A stretch of 21,662 bases of DNA, from assembly GCA_964579675.1 (NCBI GenBank), contig CAZOIA010000097.1, positions 1 through 21,662 on the forward strand, given 5' to 3'. Source of the DNA: CAZOIA01 sp964579675 (lineage in GTDB: Bacteria; Planctomycetota; Phycisphaerae; UBA1845; PWPN01). The stretch's first letter is position 1. Each line of letters opens with the position of its first letter. Of the stretch, positions 8,115-16,577 are shown one piece after another. Below the pieces are notes generated by a model. It saw nothing but the letters and a program-made list of their open reading frames with translations. It did not search any database and was not told the origin of the DNA. The position numbers and the translations under genes are program-made.

Positions 8115-8630
8115 GTGCCGAACAGTGACATCCGCCTGCTCGTACTGGACGTGGATGGGGTATTGACGGACGGGAGGATCCTGATCGACGATTCCGGCCG
8201 GCAAATGAGGTGCTTCCACATCCAGGATGGCCTGGGTATTCGGTTGTGGAAAGCAGCCGGCCGACAGGCCGCCATCCTGACCTCGAAGCGCTCCGAAGCG
8301 ATCGTCGCCCGGGCCCGGATGCTCGGCATCGAGCTGCTCGAACAGGGCGCCGAGGACAAGCTTCCCGGGTTCCAGCGACTTCTTTCCGCCGCCGGCGTGT
8401 CCAACCAGGAGACCGCTTACATCGGCGATGACCTGCTTGATGCGGCGGTGATGCGACAGGTGGGTTATCCGATCGCCGTCGCCGATGCAGTGGACGAGGT
8501 GAAAGCACTGGCCCGTCACGTGACGGACCGGCCCGGTGGGGCCGGCGCCGTCCGCGAAGCCATCGAGCATCTGCTCAAGCGCGACGGTCAATGGCAGGCG
8601 GCCCTCCGGGCCCTCGGCGCGGATCGCTAG
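8115..8630 (+). CDS. kdsC: KdsC-type HAD phosphatase (Kdo-8-phosphate phosphatase)
   Basis: A 171-residue HAD-superfamily phosphatase of the KdsC subclass without a cap domain; members dephosphorylate 3-deoxy-D-manno-octulosonate 8-phosphate, giving Kdo for LPS inner core. Motif I is LLVLDVDGVLTDG with Asp12 and Asp14; FHIQDGLGI is the KdsC-typical segment; motif II is ILTSKRS; motif IV is YIGDDLLD. Length agrees with the family. The GTG at 8115 is chosen because GGGAG lies 6 nt upstream and the family begins just before motif I; the TTG at 8022 would add 31 unrelated residues. It follows the TPR gene by 89 nt and precedes the LptC-like gene by 38 nt, the neighbourhood expected of kdsC. Related YrbI-like phosphatases act on other sugar phosphates, so the exact substrate is inferred. 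Confidence 0.85.
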   Translation: MPNSDIRLLVLDVDGVLTDGRILIDDSGRQMRCFHIQDGLGIRLWKAAGRQAAILTSKRSEAIVARARMLGIELLEQGAEDKLPGFQRLLSAAGVSNQETAYIGDDLLDAAVMRQVGYPIAVADAVDEVKALARHVTDRPGGAGAVREAIEHLLKRDGQWQAALRALGADR

Positions 8631-8668
8631 GGTCGCGGAGCTGAAATCCTACCCTGGAGAGGTGACCG

Positions 8669-11600
8669 GTGTTCAAGAAGATCATTCTTGCCGCGGCGAC
8701 GTTCGCGATTGTCTGTGTCGCCTATCAGATTTATCAATGGCGGGACGACACGCTCCCGCACGTGCCCCGGGCCCGGTGGGCTGACGTGCCGCCCCCGGCA
8801 TCAACGCGGGCTCCGGTCGCCACCCGGCCGGCTGATGCCGCTGACCTCGTGAACCGGGCGTTTACCATCCAAGACGCCAGGATCCCCTCGGGCCAGGCAC
8901 CCGTCTTCCGAATGTACGACCGCCGGGGAAACGCCAGAATCATGTTTCGGGCCAGCGGATGGCAGCCCGTCAGCGACAACGAGTTTGAAATGGTCGAGCC
9001 CACCGCCCGGCTCCTTCTGCCGAGCGGACAGTTGGCCTACGTCCGCGCGGACCAGGGGCGGGTAACGGTCCAGAAAGGCGACAACAACAACCTGAACCCC
9101 AAGCGGGGTTGGTTCCGCGGGCACGTGAGCATTTTCATCGATCTGACCAAGCCCAAATGGCGCGAGGACAACCCGGAACTGGTGGAACCCGAGCAGCACG
9201 CCGAAGCGGTAGTCAAGATCTGGCTCGACGACGTCCGGTTCGATCTCGACCTGACCCGGCTCGAAAGCGATGGCCCCATCCTGCTCCAGAGCACCCGCGG
9301 GACGCTCGAAGGACGGGGGCTGACACTTATCTGGAATGAGGTCGACAACAGGCTCAAGTACTTGAAAGTCGCCGAGGGCAAACGGGCTACCCTTCACAAC
9401 GTCGAGCTGGCCAGTCTGGCCCTGTCCGATGAGATGGAACTGGAAGACCAGCCCGCCGAAGTGACCTCCCCGGACGGGCGGCAGCCGCCGACGGGCACGG
9501 TCGCCGCTGTTGAGAGGCCGGTTGAGAAGCCCTCTGCCCGGCCTCGCGACGAGGGACTGGCCTTTCTCGAATCGGATGAGGAACCGGAGGAGCCACGGGA
9601 GAACCGCGTTGACACCTATCGGATCAGCTTCACCGGCAACGTAACAGCCGAGCAGAAGAAAGGGGTCAAGGCCGCCGGCCGGTTGACGGCCAGCGTCCTG
9701 GAGTTGCTGTGCGACCTCGGCCGCGAAGAGCGTGACGCCCTTGAGCAATCGCCCGCCACCCAGCCGTCCATCGCCCGGCGGGCAGCCCCGTCGCCCGGCA
9801 CCGAAGGGGCGGCCATCCGGAGCCGGTCCACTGTCGAGTTGCACTGGACAGGCCCGCTCGAGATCACACCGGCCGAGCTTGACCAGAAGCCCGTACCGGC
9901 GGCGGTGAACCGTGTTCACGTCCTGGCCAGGGGCTCGCCGGTCAGGCTTAACGATCGCGACGCTGGCGACGTCGCCTGCCTGGAACTGGAATACCACGCC
10001 GAGACCGAGCGGCTCTGGCTTCGGGGCTCGCCGGACCAGTTGGTGACCCAGCGGTCGGGCCCCCACCAGCAACTGGCGGGCGAGCGGATCTACGTTGACA
10101 AGCAGGCCCGGCTCGTGCGGGTTGAGGGACCGGGCCGCCTTCTCGACCGCAGAGCGGACGGGGACGACGCGGCGTTGGCCGCAATGATGACCGGGGACGC
10201 CGCCTCGGCGGCAGACGAGAACCAGCCGAATGTCAAGATCACCTGGAGCCGGTCGGTGCAAATCCAGTTCGGCATCTCCAGTACGGGGCAGCAAACCCTC
10301 ACCCGCGCTTCACTGATTCCCAAGGGGGCGTACCTCGAGCATGCGGTATTCGACGGCGACGTGACGTTCGCCGAGCCCGGGCGATCGATCACCGCCGACC
10401 ACGTTGATGTAACGTGCAAGGCGCCCGACCCGGCCACCGGAGCCGCCGATCAGCGGGACATGATCGTAGCCGATCGCATCCTGGCTGCGGGCGGCGTGCA
10501 CATGACACGCCAGGCGGGCGAGGCGGTTGAGCACGTTTCTTGCGATCGACTCGAAGTGGATATGACGCTCGATGATACGGGGCGGAACGTGCCCAAGGTG
10601 GGGCGGGCGTTTGGCCACGTGGTCGCCCGGCAGGTTGACCGGCCCGGCCGGCGCCCGACTGGCAAGGCCCCGGTCCGCGAAATCCGGGCCGAGGACGAAC
10701 TGGTCATCGAAATGGCCTCGGTGCCCAAGACGATCACCGACGCTGAACGTAAGCGATACCAGGCCAAGGCCAGGCAACACGGTATCGAACCGGGCTCCCT
10801 GCAGTGGACCACCTTTGAACAGAGGCTCCGCGATCGGCGCAAGATCATCACTACCCGGATGCTCGCCAAAGGCGAGGTCGCCGTGCATGACCGTGAGCAG
10901 GAACTCGACCTTGCCGCGGCCTTGCTCGATTGCACATTCGGGCGGGCCGAGGACATCCGCCGGGCACTGATCCACGGGAGTGAGGATAAGCCGGCGTACG
11001 TGGACCTCGAGGGTTTCTTCATCCGAGGGCCCCAGATCAGCATCGACATGACCACGCAGTCGGCGGAGGTCCCAGGCGCGGGTACGCTGCGGTTCCTGAG
11101 CAAGCAGGACCTCGATGGGCGGCCCGTGGATGAACCGATCCCGGTTGCCGTCACGTGGGAAGACCGCATGCTGCTCCAGGGCCAGAAGAACGTCGGCCGG
11201 TTCACCGGGGCCGCCCATGCCGTTTCCGAGACCCTCACGCTGGATTGCAACGAGCTGCAACTGCGGTTCGAGGACCTCCCCAGGCCCGCCCCGGCATCCA
11301 CCACCCGACCGGCGGGGCCGGACCCGCGGTGGATCGTCGGGCCCATCCTTGACTCACTCCGGTCGGCTCCACACGAATCGACGACCGGCCGGGTTACGCA
11401 ACGGGTGCGCAAGCGCTTGGCTTACCTGCACGCGGTGGGCGATGCCGTTATCCAATCGACGGTCCACAATGAAACGTCCGAACCGGGCCCCGGTCCCGTC
11501 GCCCGGTGGTTGACGCGACTCTTGCCGGGAGCGGTGCCGCCGGCGGCGGGAAGCCCGCGCTTGTCCAGCCGAATCCGTCTGGCCGGACCTCAGATCGCGA

Positions 11601-12286
11601 TTGACCTGGTGAACGAGCACCTCGGGGTCGAAGGGGCCGGCAACCTGTTCATCGAGGACTATCGCTGGTCAAAGACCCGCCGGCCCGCGCGTTCCGGGGC
11701 ATCCACCTCGAGCCTCCTGGGCAGCGCGTCCGCCGCCTCCCTCGACCGCATCGGTCCCTCTCAGACCTTGTTTGAATGGCAGAATTCAATGCTGTTCGTG
11801 AACACCCGCAACCTGGCCGTCTTCGAGGACCACGTCGATATGACTCACTGGGCCGGCTCGAAGATGGCCGAGCTGGATCAACTGGCGGCCGCGATGAACA
11901 TTGACCCCGACCGGCTCCGCAGACTCAAAGGGCGCCAGGCCGGTTTAACCTGCGGCAATCTGCTCGTCGAGTTTGAGCGCGGCCAGAGAGAGAGCCAGTC
12001 GGGATCCTCGCCCCTGTCACGGGCAACGCGCCTCAAGAGTTTCCAGGCCTTGGGCCGGGTCCGACTCGAAGAGGGTAACCGGTTCGTCATCGGCACAAAG
12101 GTGACCTACAGCAGTGATACCGGGGTTGGGCAGGTCATCGGCTCACCACAGTTGCCCGCCAAGCTGTATGTGCTGGACGAGCGCACCGGCCAGGCGCGCC
12201 GGTTCTCGGTGGATACCTTTGAATGGGACCAGAGAACCGGGCTCCTTCGGGCCAGGGATCCACGCGGTCTGGCAACGAGCAAGTAA
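8669..12286 (+). CDS. giant LptC-like / OstA (LptA)-like envelope protein
   Basis: A 1205-residue protein with one N-terminal membrane segment (residues 3-20) and an otherwise periplasmic-looking, beta-rich sequence. Residues about 65-250 resemble LptC, the bitopic periplasmic LPS-export component. The C-terminal stretch from about 1125 (FQALGRVRLEEG...TYSSDTGVGQVIGSPQLP) has the 'a.G.V.l..g......Y......ig.p..p' pattern of OstA/LptA. At least four internal strands centred on Trp393, Trp526, Trp830 and Trp1037 start similar blocks. GPQISID...GAGTL (about 788-806) and GPQIAID...GAGNL (about 972-992) are an evident duplication. The stretch 255-315 is acidic, proline-rich linker. The GTG at 8669 has GAGAGG 6 nt upstream. 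The position after kdsC supports a role in LPS transport across the periplasm; this role is inferred. Proteins this long are far above LptC (about 190) or LptA (about 180). Confidence 0.72.
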   Translation: MFKKIILAAATFAIVCVAYQIYQWRDDTLPHVPRARWADVPPPASTRAPVATRPADAADLVNRAFTIQDARIPSGQAPVFRMYDRRGNARIMFRASGWQPVSDNEFEMVEPTARLLLPSGQLAYVRADQGRVTVQKGDNNNLNPKRGWFRGHVSIFIDLTKPKWREDNPELVEPEQHAEAVVKIWLDDVRFDLDLTRLESDGPILLQSTRGTLEGRGLTLIWNEVDNRLKYLKVAEGKRATLHNVELASLALSDEMELEDQPAEVTSPDGRQPPTGTVAAVERPVEKPSARPRDEGLAFLESDEEPEEPRENRVDTYRISFTGNVTAEQKKGVKAAGRLTASVLELLCDLGREERDALEQSPATQPSIARRAAPSPGTEGAAIRSRSTVELHWTGPLEITPAELDQKPVPAAVNRVHVLARGSPVRLNDRDAGDVACLELEYHAETERLWLRGSPDQLVTQRSGPHQQLAGERIYVDKQARLVRVEGPGRLLDRRADGDDAALAAMMTGDAASAADENQPNVKITWSRSVQIQFGISSTGQQTLTRASLIPKGAYLEHAVFDGDVTFAEPGRSITADHVDVTCKAPDPATGAADQRDMIVADRILAAGGVHMTRQAGEAVEHVSCDRLEVDMTLDDTGRNVPKVGRAFGHVVARQVDRPGRRPTGKAPVREIRAEDELVIEMASVPKTITDAERKRYQAKARQHGIEPGSLQWTTFEQRLRDRRKIITTRMLAKGEVAVHDREQELDLAAALLDCTFGRAEDIRRALIHGSEDKPAYVDLEGFFIRGPQISIDMTTQSAEVPGAGTLRFLSKQDLDGRPVDEPIPVAVTWEDRMLLQGQKNVGRFTGAAHAVSETLTLDCNELQLRFEDLPRPAPASTTRPAGPDPRWIVGPILDSLRSAPHESTTGRVTQRVRKRLAYLHAVGDAVIQSTVHNETSEPGPGPVARWLTRLLPGAVPPAAGSPRLSSRIRLAGPQIAIDLVNEHLGVEGAGNLFIEDYRWSKTRRPARSGASTSSLLGSASAASLDRIGPSQTLFEWQNSMLFVNTRNLAVFEDHVDMTHWAGSKMAELDQLAAAMNIDPDRLRRLKGRQAGLTCGNLLVEFERGQRESQSGSSPLSRATRLKSFQALGRVRLEEGNRFVIGTKVTYSSDTGVGQVIGSPQLPAKLYVLDERTGQARRFSVDTFEWDQRTGLLRARDPRGLATSK

Positions 12287-12415
12287 CCGGCTCTGTGCGC
12301 GCGTGCGTGCACTTCGCGGGTATTGGCGCGACAACGATCCGCCCGGCGGCGCAACATCGCGCCGCCCGCGTGACGCGCATCGGCCGGTCGCTCGCTCACC
12401 ATTGCCCGTGCGACT

Positions 12416-12436
12416 TTGCCGTAAGGCAATTTTTTT
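12416..12436 (+). terminator. intrinsic terminator of the GH38-to-LptC-like block
   Basis: Stem TTGCC / GGCAA around a GTAA tetraloop (GNRA type), immediately followed by seven Ts. It lies 130 nt after the stop of the giant gene. The stem is short, but the uninterrupted T-tract stands out in this GC-rich DNA. Confidence 0.7.
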
Positions 12437-12900
12437 CTAAAGGCGCTTGCCTTGGCGCCCGGAGACCTAATAATTGAACAGAGGACCAGTAAATCGTGGC
12501 GGGCACGTCCCAGAGCCGCGAGGAATTGACAAACTGGACAGGAGTTGATTGTCATGAGGCTGTTCAAGGACGCGCGCACGTTTCGTAATTGCCAGGGCGG
12601 CCACGTGCGTCGCGTATCCTGAACCACGATCGAGATTCGCGTAAAGGACATAGCCCCTGCGGCGGCGATCTGTCCATCTCCCCACGCCGTCATCAGCGCA
12701 TCATATCCGAGAGGCTCGATCGTGAATGAGTGAGCAGATTCGTTCTCATACTGAGTCACGACGTCCCGACCGAAGCGCCGAAACGTGACAGAGGGCGTTC
12801 TGCGCCCGGGCCGACGCTTGTTTCGAGGCAGGCAAGTGCACCCGCCGGTGACCGGGCAGAGGAGGGGCTGCTTTCCGACGGGGGAGAAGTCGCGGGGCGT

Positions 12901-13127
12901 GGGTGATTGCCGAGAGGTGATCACCCCGGGCGAGCGGTCCGTTGGTCTCCGGGCCGACGGACGTGCGGGGAATGGAGGGGGCAGCGTGGTGGAGTCGCCG
13001 CTCGTTCCGCGGAGAAACGACCAGTCGGCTCCACCCGGCTTCATCCTTCTTCCCGTAGGACGCCGGGAGGACCACCGGCGTCAGCACCAGGAAGGCCGCG
13101 CGGGGGGCTGCGCGGCCTTCCGATTTT
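12901..13127 (+). ncRNA. candidate structured RNA (unclassified)
   Basis: Series of stems on the plus strand. 12901-12907 pairs with 12920-12926 (7 bp). 12937-12945 pairs with 12954-12962 (9 bp including one G.U). 12988-12997 pairs with 13026-13035 (10 bp including one G.U) and encloses 13002-13006 with 13016-13020. 13059-13066 pairs with 13075-13082 (8 bp perfect). The last stem is the terminator at 13090-13121. The two G.U pairs would be A.C mismatches on the other strand, favouring plus-strand RNA. No signature of RNase P RNA, tmRNA, SRP RNA or a known riboswitch was recognised. The 5' end is unknown. GC-rich DNA forms chance stems, so this is a candidate only. Confidence 0.3.
13090..13127 (+). 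terminator. strong GC hairpin with short T-tract
   Basis: A perfect 12-bp stem GGAAGGCCGCGC / GCGCGGCCTTCC with an 8-base loop GGGGGGCT, followed by GATTTT. It is placed to end plus-strand transcripts from the spacer. The hairpin also lies 98 nt beyond the mqnE stop and could stop minus-strand transcripts, though that side lacks Ts. Confidence 0.6.
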
Positions 13128-13218
13128 CGGCGCGGGTTTTCAACCCGGGCGATTCATCCCGGCGACACCAAAGCACCAGCAAAGCCCGGCGTGGCCTTCG
13201 CCGCTCATTATCCACCAT

Positions 13219-14421
13219 TCAGGATTGCGGCTGCTCGATCCGCCAGGTTCCGTTTTTACGGATCACGCGGCGGTAGAGCGTGTCGCGCTCGACGGGGACC
13301 CCGCCCGCCTCGACGATCAGCCGCTTGAGCCGATCCACCGACAGCTCCTGGCGCGTTGCGCCGCTGCCCCGGCGCTTCGTGATCTCGTAGTGGACCACCG
13401 TCCCGTCGATGTCGTCCACGCCCCAGTTCAGGCTGACCTGGGCGAGCTTGGGAGTCTGCATGACCCAGAACGCCTTAACGTGCGGGATGTTGTCCAGCAT
13501 GAGCCGGGCCGTCGCCAGCGTGCGGAGGTCATCCAGACCGGTGGGTCCCGGCAGGTGAGCCAGCTCGCTGCCGGCCGGGATGAACGACAATGGGACGACG
13601 CAGTTGAAATGAGCTTTGCACCGGGCCAGCGACACGTCCTGATGCTCGCGGAGTTTGATCAGGTGAGCGATCCGCTCGGTGGGCTGCTCGATATGTCCAT
13701 AGAGCATCGTTGCGTTCGTGAACAGCCCGAGTTCGTGCGCGGCACGGTGCACCTCGAACCAGCCCACCTGGCCGACCTTGTTCCTGAAGACTTCGTCGTG
13801 CACCCGATCGTCGAAGATCTCCGCCCCGCCGCCGGGCAGGCTGCCCAGGCCCGCTTCGATCAGTTGCTCGAGCACATCGCGAATGGAGCGTTTCGGCCTG
13901 CTGATCCGCGCGAAGTGGATGATCTCGATTGCGGTGAACGCTTTGATGTGCAGGTTCGGGCAGACCCGGCGCAGGCGCCGGCACATGTCGAGGTAATACT
14001 CGAACGGCAGTTTCGGGTGCAGGCCGCCGACGATGTGCACCTCGGTGGCTCCACGATCCGCCGCCTCGGCCGCCAGTTCAACTATCTCTTCGAGCGTCAG
14101 TTCGTAGCCGCCGTCGTCCAATTCGCCTTGGACGGCGGCATGTGACGAGGCAGACTTGACCGGTCCACCCTTCGGGTAGGGCCGATAGAACGAGCAGAAC
14201 TTGCAGCCCAGCACGCAGTAGTTCGTGTAGTTGATGTGCCGGTTAATGTTGTAGTAGGTCGTCCGTCCATGCAACCGTTCGCAGACCAGGTTCGCCAACT
14301 CGCCCAGCGTGTGAATATCCGCCGAGGCGTAGAGCCGAACACCGTCCTCGTAGCTGAGTCGCTCGCCGGCGTGCACCTTGTCAGCGGTTTCCTGCAGATC
14401 GGTCGCGGGTTTCGCGGGCAC
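13219..14421 (-). CDS. mqnE: aminofutalosine synthase (radical SAM), menaquinone biosynthesis
   Basis: A 400-residue radical SAM enzyme that converts 3-[(1-carboxyvinyl)oxy]benzoate (chorismate-derived, made by MqnA) to 6-amino-6-deoxyfutalosine in the futalosine route to menaquinone. The cluster motif C-x3-C-x2-C is at Cys69, Cys73, Cys76 within NYCVLGCKFCSFYR, preceded by NINRHINYTN. Downstream are VGGLHPKLPFEYYLDM, FTAIEI, GLGSLPGGGAEIF, TNATMLYGHIE and the end motif WGVDDIDGTVV. These match MqnE rather than MqnC in the SLPGGGAEIF and FEYYL segments, and the length fits MqnE. Start is GTG at 14421 with GAGAGG 8 nt upstream. The gene lies 64 nt after the membrane glycosyltransferase gene. 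No other mqn gene is in the window. Confidence 0.93.
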   Translation of the reverse strand: MPAKPATDLQETADKVHAGERLSYEDGVRLYASADIHTLGELANLVCERLHGRTTYYNINRHINYTNYCVLGCKFCSFYRPYPKGGPVKSASSHAAVQGELDDGGYELTLEEIVELAAEAADRGATEVHIVGGLHPKLPFEYYLDMCRRLRRVCPNLHIKAFTAIEIIHFARISRPKRSIRDVLEQLIEAGLGSLPGGGAEIFDDRVHDEVFRNKVGQVGWFEVHRAAHELGLFTNATMLYGHIEQPTERIAHLIKLREHQDVSLARCKAHFNCVVPLSFIPAGSELAHLPGPTGLDDLRTLATARLMLDNIPHVKAFWVMQTPKLAQVSLNWGVDDIDGTVVHYEITKRRGSGATRQELSVDRLKRLIVEAGGVPVERDTLYRRVIRKNGTWRIEQPQS

Positions 14422-14444
14422 GGGTAGTACCTCTCAGGGGCTAT

Positions 14445-14450
14445 TCTATA
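14445..14450 (-). promoter_or_regulatory. possible -10 box of mqnE
   Basis: On the minus strand the 64-bp gap before mqnE contains TATAGAATAG, offering TATAGA or TAGAAT as a -10 box about 25 nt before the GTG. No clear -35 box. Cotranscription from the upstream gene is equally possible. Confidence 0.3.
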
Positions 14451-14485
14451 CGAGCCGCCGCAAACAGGAAGCACTCGCCGCTCTC

Positions 14486-16267
14486 TCACTTGCCGGGAGA
14501 CCCGAGAAGCCCCTTCCTCAGCATGAAATCGAACGGTTTGCTCGCCCAACTGATCGGCGTTGCGTCGAATGCCCAGACGGCCGGCGACCACGCGTGGTAC
14601 TCCGACGGCCTGTAGACCGGGAACGGTTTTGTGCCGCGCGGGCGGATAAGCACATCAGCCGGTGCTTGCCCGCCAGCGATTGTGGAGTCAGAAGGCAACA
14701 GGAGGATCTGCCACCTGAACAGATCAACCGGCGGCAGCACATAGGGTGCGGGCTCAGCCAGTATTCCGAGCCGGCTCGCCCCGCTGGCCTGAAGGTGTTG
14801 CAGAGTGCGTGCCGCCTGGGTCCGGCTGGTCTCCGGCGAACTGTCCCGGACGAAACCCGCGAGGTAGCCACCTCCGGGCAGTGCCGTCGTCAGAACGAGA
14901 AAGGCCACCGCCACCCATCGCCGCCCGCGCGTTTCCAGGTATCGCCGGGCGGTCACCACCGCGGCAATCGCCAGCGCCACGTCGGAGAACAAGGCAAACC
15001 GGCCGTACTCACCCGGTTGGCCGGCAGCAAAGGCTGCAAACTGCACGAACACCAGGATCGCAGGTGCTCCCAGAAGCCAGCCGGTCCCGATCATCGCGTC
15101 GGGCGCGGCAGCCCTGTCGTTTTCGGCCTCCTGGTGGTCCGGACGGCACCCCTTGATGCCAAGGGCGATCGCGCCGACGGCACCGACCACGGCCAATACG
15201 ATCGACGTCCCTTCACCCACCTGCCGAAGCGCGTTTGGTAATGCCTCCTGCCAGGGGCCCAACCTGAACATCGCCCGCGTGTTGGCCAGGTTCGACCGGA
15301 GCAGGTCCCGGTTGACCAGCAGGTTGACCAGTACGTAGGGGTTGGTGACGAAGTAGACAACCCCGCCGATGCCCACCCCGACGAGCGTCTTGACGATCCG
15401 CTCGGGCCACGATTGCCGCCGCATGAGCGTCATCACGGGCAGCACAACGAAGACCGGCCAGGCCGACAGCACCATGCCGAATGCCGCCCCCCACAGGCAC
15501 GCGGTCGCGATCCACCATCCCCGGCGGCCTGTCTCGACGTACCGCATGGCCGCCATCACCGCCAGCAGCATGAGCACCACCCCGGGCAGATGCGGCTTGG
15601 CCTCATGGGCCATGTTCACCACCACGGGCATGGCGATATAGAGTGCCGCCCCTGCCGCTGCGGCATTGACACAACCGCCCGTCAGCCGCCGCACGATCCA
15701 GAACACCGCCCACACGCCCACCACCGCCCACGCCGCCACGTATAGCCGCGCGACCACGTAAAACCGTCCAAACGCCTCCGGATGATCCAGGTAATACGCC
15801 AGGTCGGTCGTGAGCGCGATCGCACCGCATGCCGAGGCAACCTTGAGCGCCGCGCCGACCGGATAGATCCACAGGCCGCCGTATTGATACATCTTCGGAT
15901 CGAGGTCACCCCGCCCCGGACGCATCCGCGCCAGGGCCATCATGGTGACCATCTCGTCCGGCTGGTGGGTGTAGAGCCGGTAGCGCCGCAGGATCTCCGC
16001 CCGCTGCTCGTCCGTCTCGTTTACCCGGATGATCTCACCGCGGTTGGCAAGCGGATCGACGTCCGCGTCGGCGCCGCGCGTCGGAGCCTCCGTGCGCTCG
16101 CCCGCCAGTCGTTGAATCTTCTCGCCCGACCACACCAGCTCGTCACCGAACAGATACCGGTCGATCTCGCGCGAGGGCAGACCCCAGGTGATCCCCGCGC
16201 AGAACACCGCTGTTGCCGCCACAAGCAGCAGCGACACGAGCAACCACGATCGCCCGTTTGCCGTCAT
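14486..16267 (-). CDS. polytopic GT-C-like glycosyltransferase (family 39-like) membrane protein
   Basis: A 593-residue inner-membrane protein with an N-terminal helix (residues 8-28) and about ten further hydrophobic helices. A long first extracytoplasmic loop of charged sequence contains HQPDEMVTMMAL (101-112) and GDLDPKMYQYGGLWIYPVG (120-138). This loop-with-acidic-residues layout is that of GT-C enzymes (PMT/ArnT-like), which move sugars from polyprenyl-phosphate donors to acceptors outside the membrane. Asp104/Glu105 are candidates for the catalytic acid, by inference. A helix-free C-terminal region from about 470 (RTLQHLQASGASRLGIL...) would be periplasmic, as in related proteins. Start ATG at 16267; no strong ribosome site is seen. 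It lies 64 nt upstream of mqnE. Acceptor and donor unknown. Confidence 0.75.
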   Translation of the reverse strand: MTANGRSWLLVSLLLVAATAVFCAGITWGLPSREIDRYLFGDELVWSGEKIQRLAGERTEAPTRGADADVDPLANRGEIIRVNETDEQRAEILRRYRLYTHQPDEMVTMMALARMRPGRGDLDPKMYQYGGLWIYPVGAALKVASACGAIALTTDLAYYLDHPEAFGRFYVVARLYVAAWAVVGVWAVFWIVRRLTGGCVNAAAAGAALYIAMPVVVNMAHEAKPHLPGVVLMLLAVMAAMRYVETGRRGWWIATACLWGAAFGMVLSAWPVFVVLPVMTLMRRQSWPERIVKTLVGVGIGGVVYFVTNPYVLVNLLVNRDLLRSNLANTRAMFRLGPWQEALPNALRQVGEGTSIVLAVVGAVGAIALGIKGCRPDHQEAENDRAAAPDAMIGTGWLLGAPAILVFVQFAAFAAGQPGEYGRFALFSDVALAIAAVVTARRYLETRGRRWVAVAFLVLTTALPGGGYLAGFVRDSSPETSRTQAARTLQHLQASGASRLGILAEPAPYVLPPVDLFRWQILLLPSDSTIAGGQAPADVLIRPRGTKPFPVYRPSEYHAWSPAVWAFDATPISWASKPFDFMLRKGLLGSPGK

Positions 16268-16577
16268 GACTTGAGTCTACATCACTCAGCACCGGCTTTC
16301 ACCACGGGACCGCCGAGGGCCAAGAAAAGGGGCATTCTCAATACTGTCCGGCACCGGTCTCGGGTGTTCGTCAGACCGCGGCTGAAGTCTTGCCATGTGG
16401 GCCAGCAGCTCCTTCTCGTGCGCCGGAGCCGCGAAGTGAAAGCAGATCATCTCGCATGTGCGCAGGGTCGGCTTCTCGCCGGTCCGCAGCGCGATCAGCA
16501 AGGCAGCTCCCCTCTTGTGAGAGTCGGCAGGTTCCGACGCCAATCGCCTGACTATCGAGGGCCGCTACCAGGCGCAA
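16268..16577. other. intergenic region with a doubtful small ORF
   Basis: A 310-bp spacer between the SDR gene and the GT-C-like gene on the minus strand. It contains an open frame on the minus strand (16286-16543, 85 codons, TTG start) whose middle part (RTGEKPTLRTCEMICFHF) reads more protein-like than a random shadow, but I recognise no family and its start is poor. It may be a small gene, a remnant or chance. Confidence 0.3.

Larger units (their letters stand above)
12287..13218. other. 932-bp convergent intergenic region without a clear gene
   Basis: Lies between the converging LptC-like gene and mqnE. It holds a T-tract terminator near its left end, a second hairpin (GGCGC/GCGCC, 12442-12459), an AT-richer segment around 12460-12560 with a TTGACA at 12526-12531, and a strongly structured right part. 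Frames that span it look low-complexity or arginine-rich and continue into the neighbouring gene, so I do not call a protein. A fragment on the minus strand at about 12590-12780 reads somewhat protein-like (SAHSFTIEPLGYDALM) but has no family I recognise. Confidence 0.6.

Noticed and set aside
12554..12622. A 22-codon ORF on the plus strand starting MRLFKDARTF with AGGAG 9 nt upstream.
   Set aside because: The ribosome site is good, but the only nearby promoter-like pair (TTGACA 12526 with TGTCAT 12550) would start transcription inside the ORF, and I cannot recognise the peptide. Conservation would be needed.
12106..13044. A 312-codon open frame on the minus strand across the convergent spacer.
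   Set aside because: It runs into the antisense of the LptC-like gene, is rich in Arg/Pro/Ser, has no recognisable domain, and overlaps the structured plus-strand region.
12840..13090. The structured spacer read on either strand as RNase P RNA, tmRNA, SRP RNA or a cobalamin riboswitch.
   Set aside because: None of the conserved core sequences of those RNAs could be found, and no cobalamin-related gene is adjacent.
12907..14145. A 412-codon plus-strand frame opposite mqnE.
   Set aside because: It is the antisense of mqnE, whose motifs are clear; its composition is typical of a GC-rich shadow frame.
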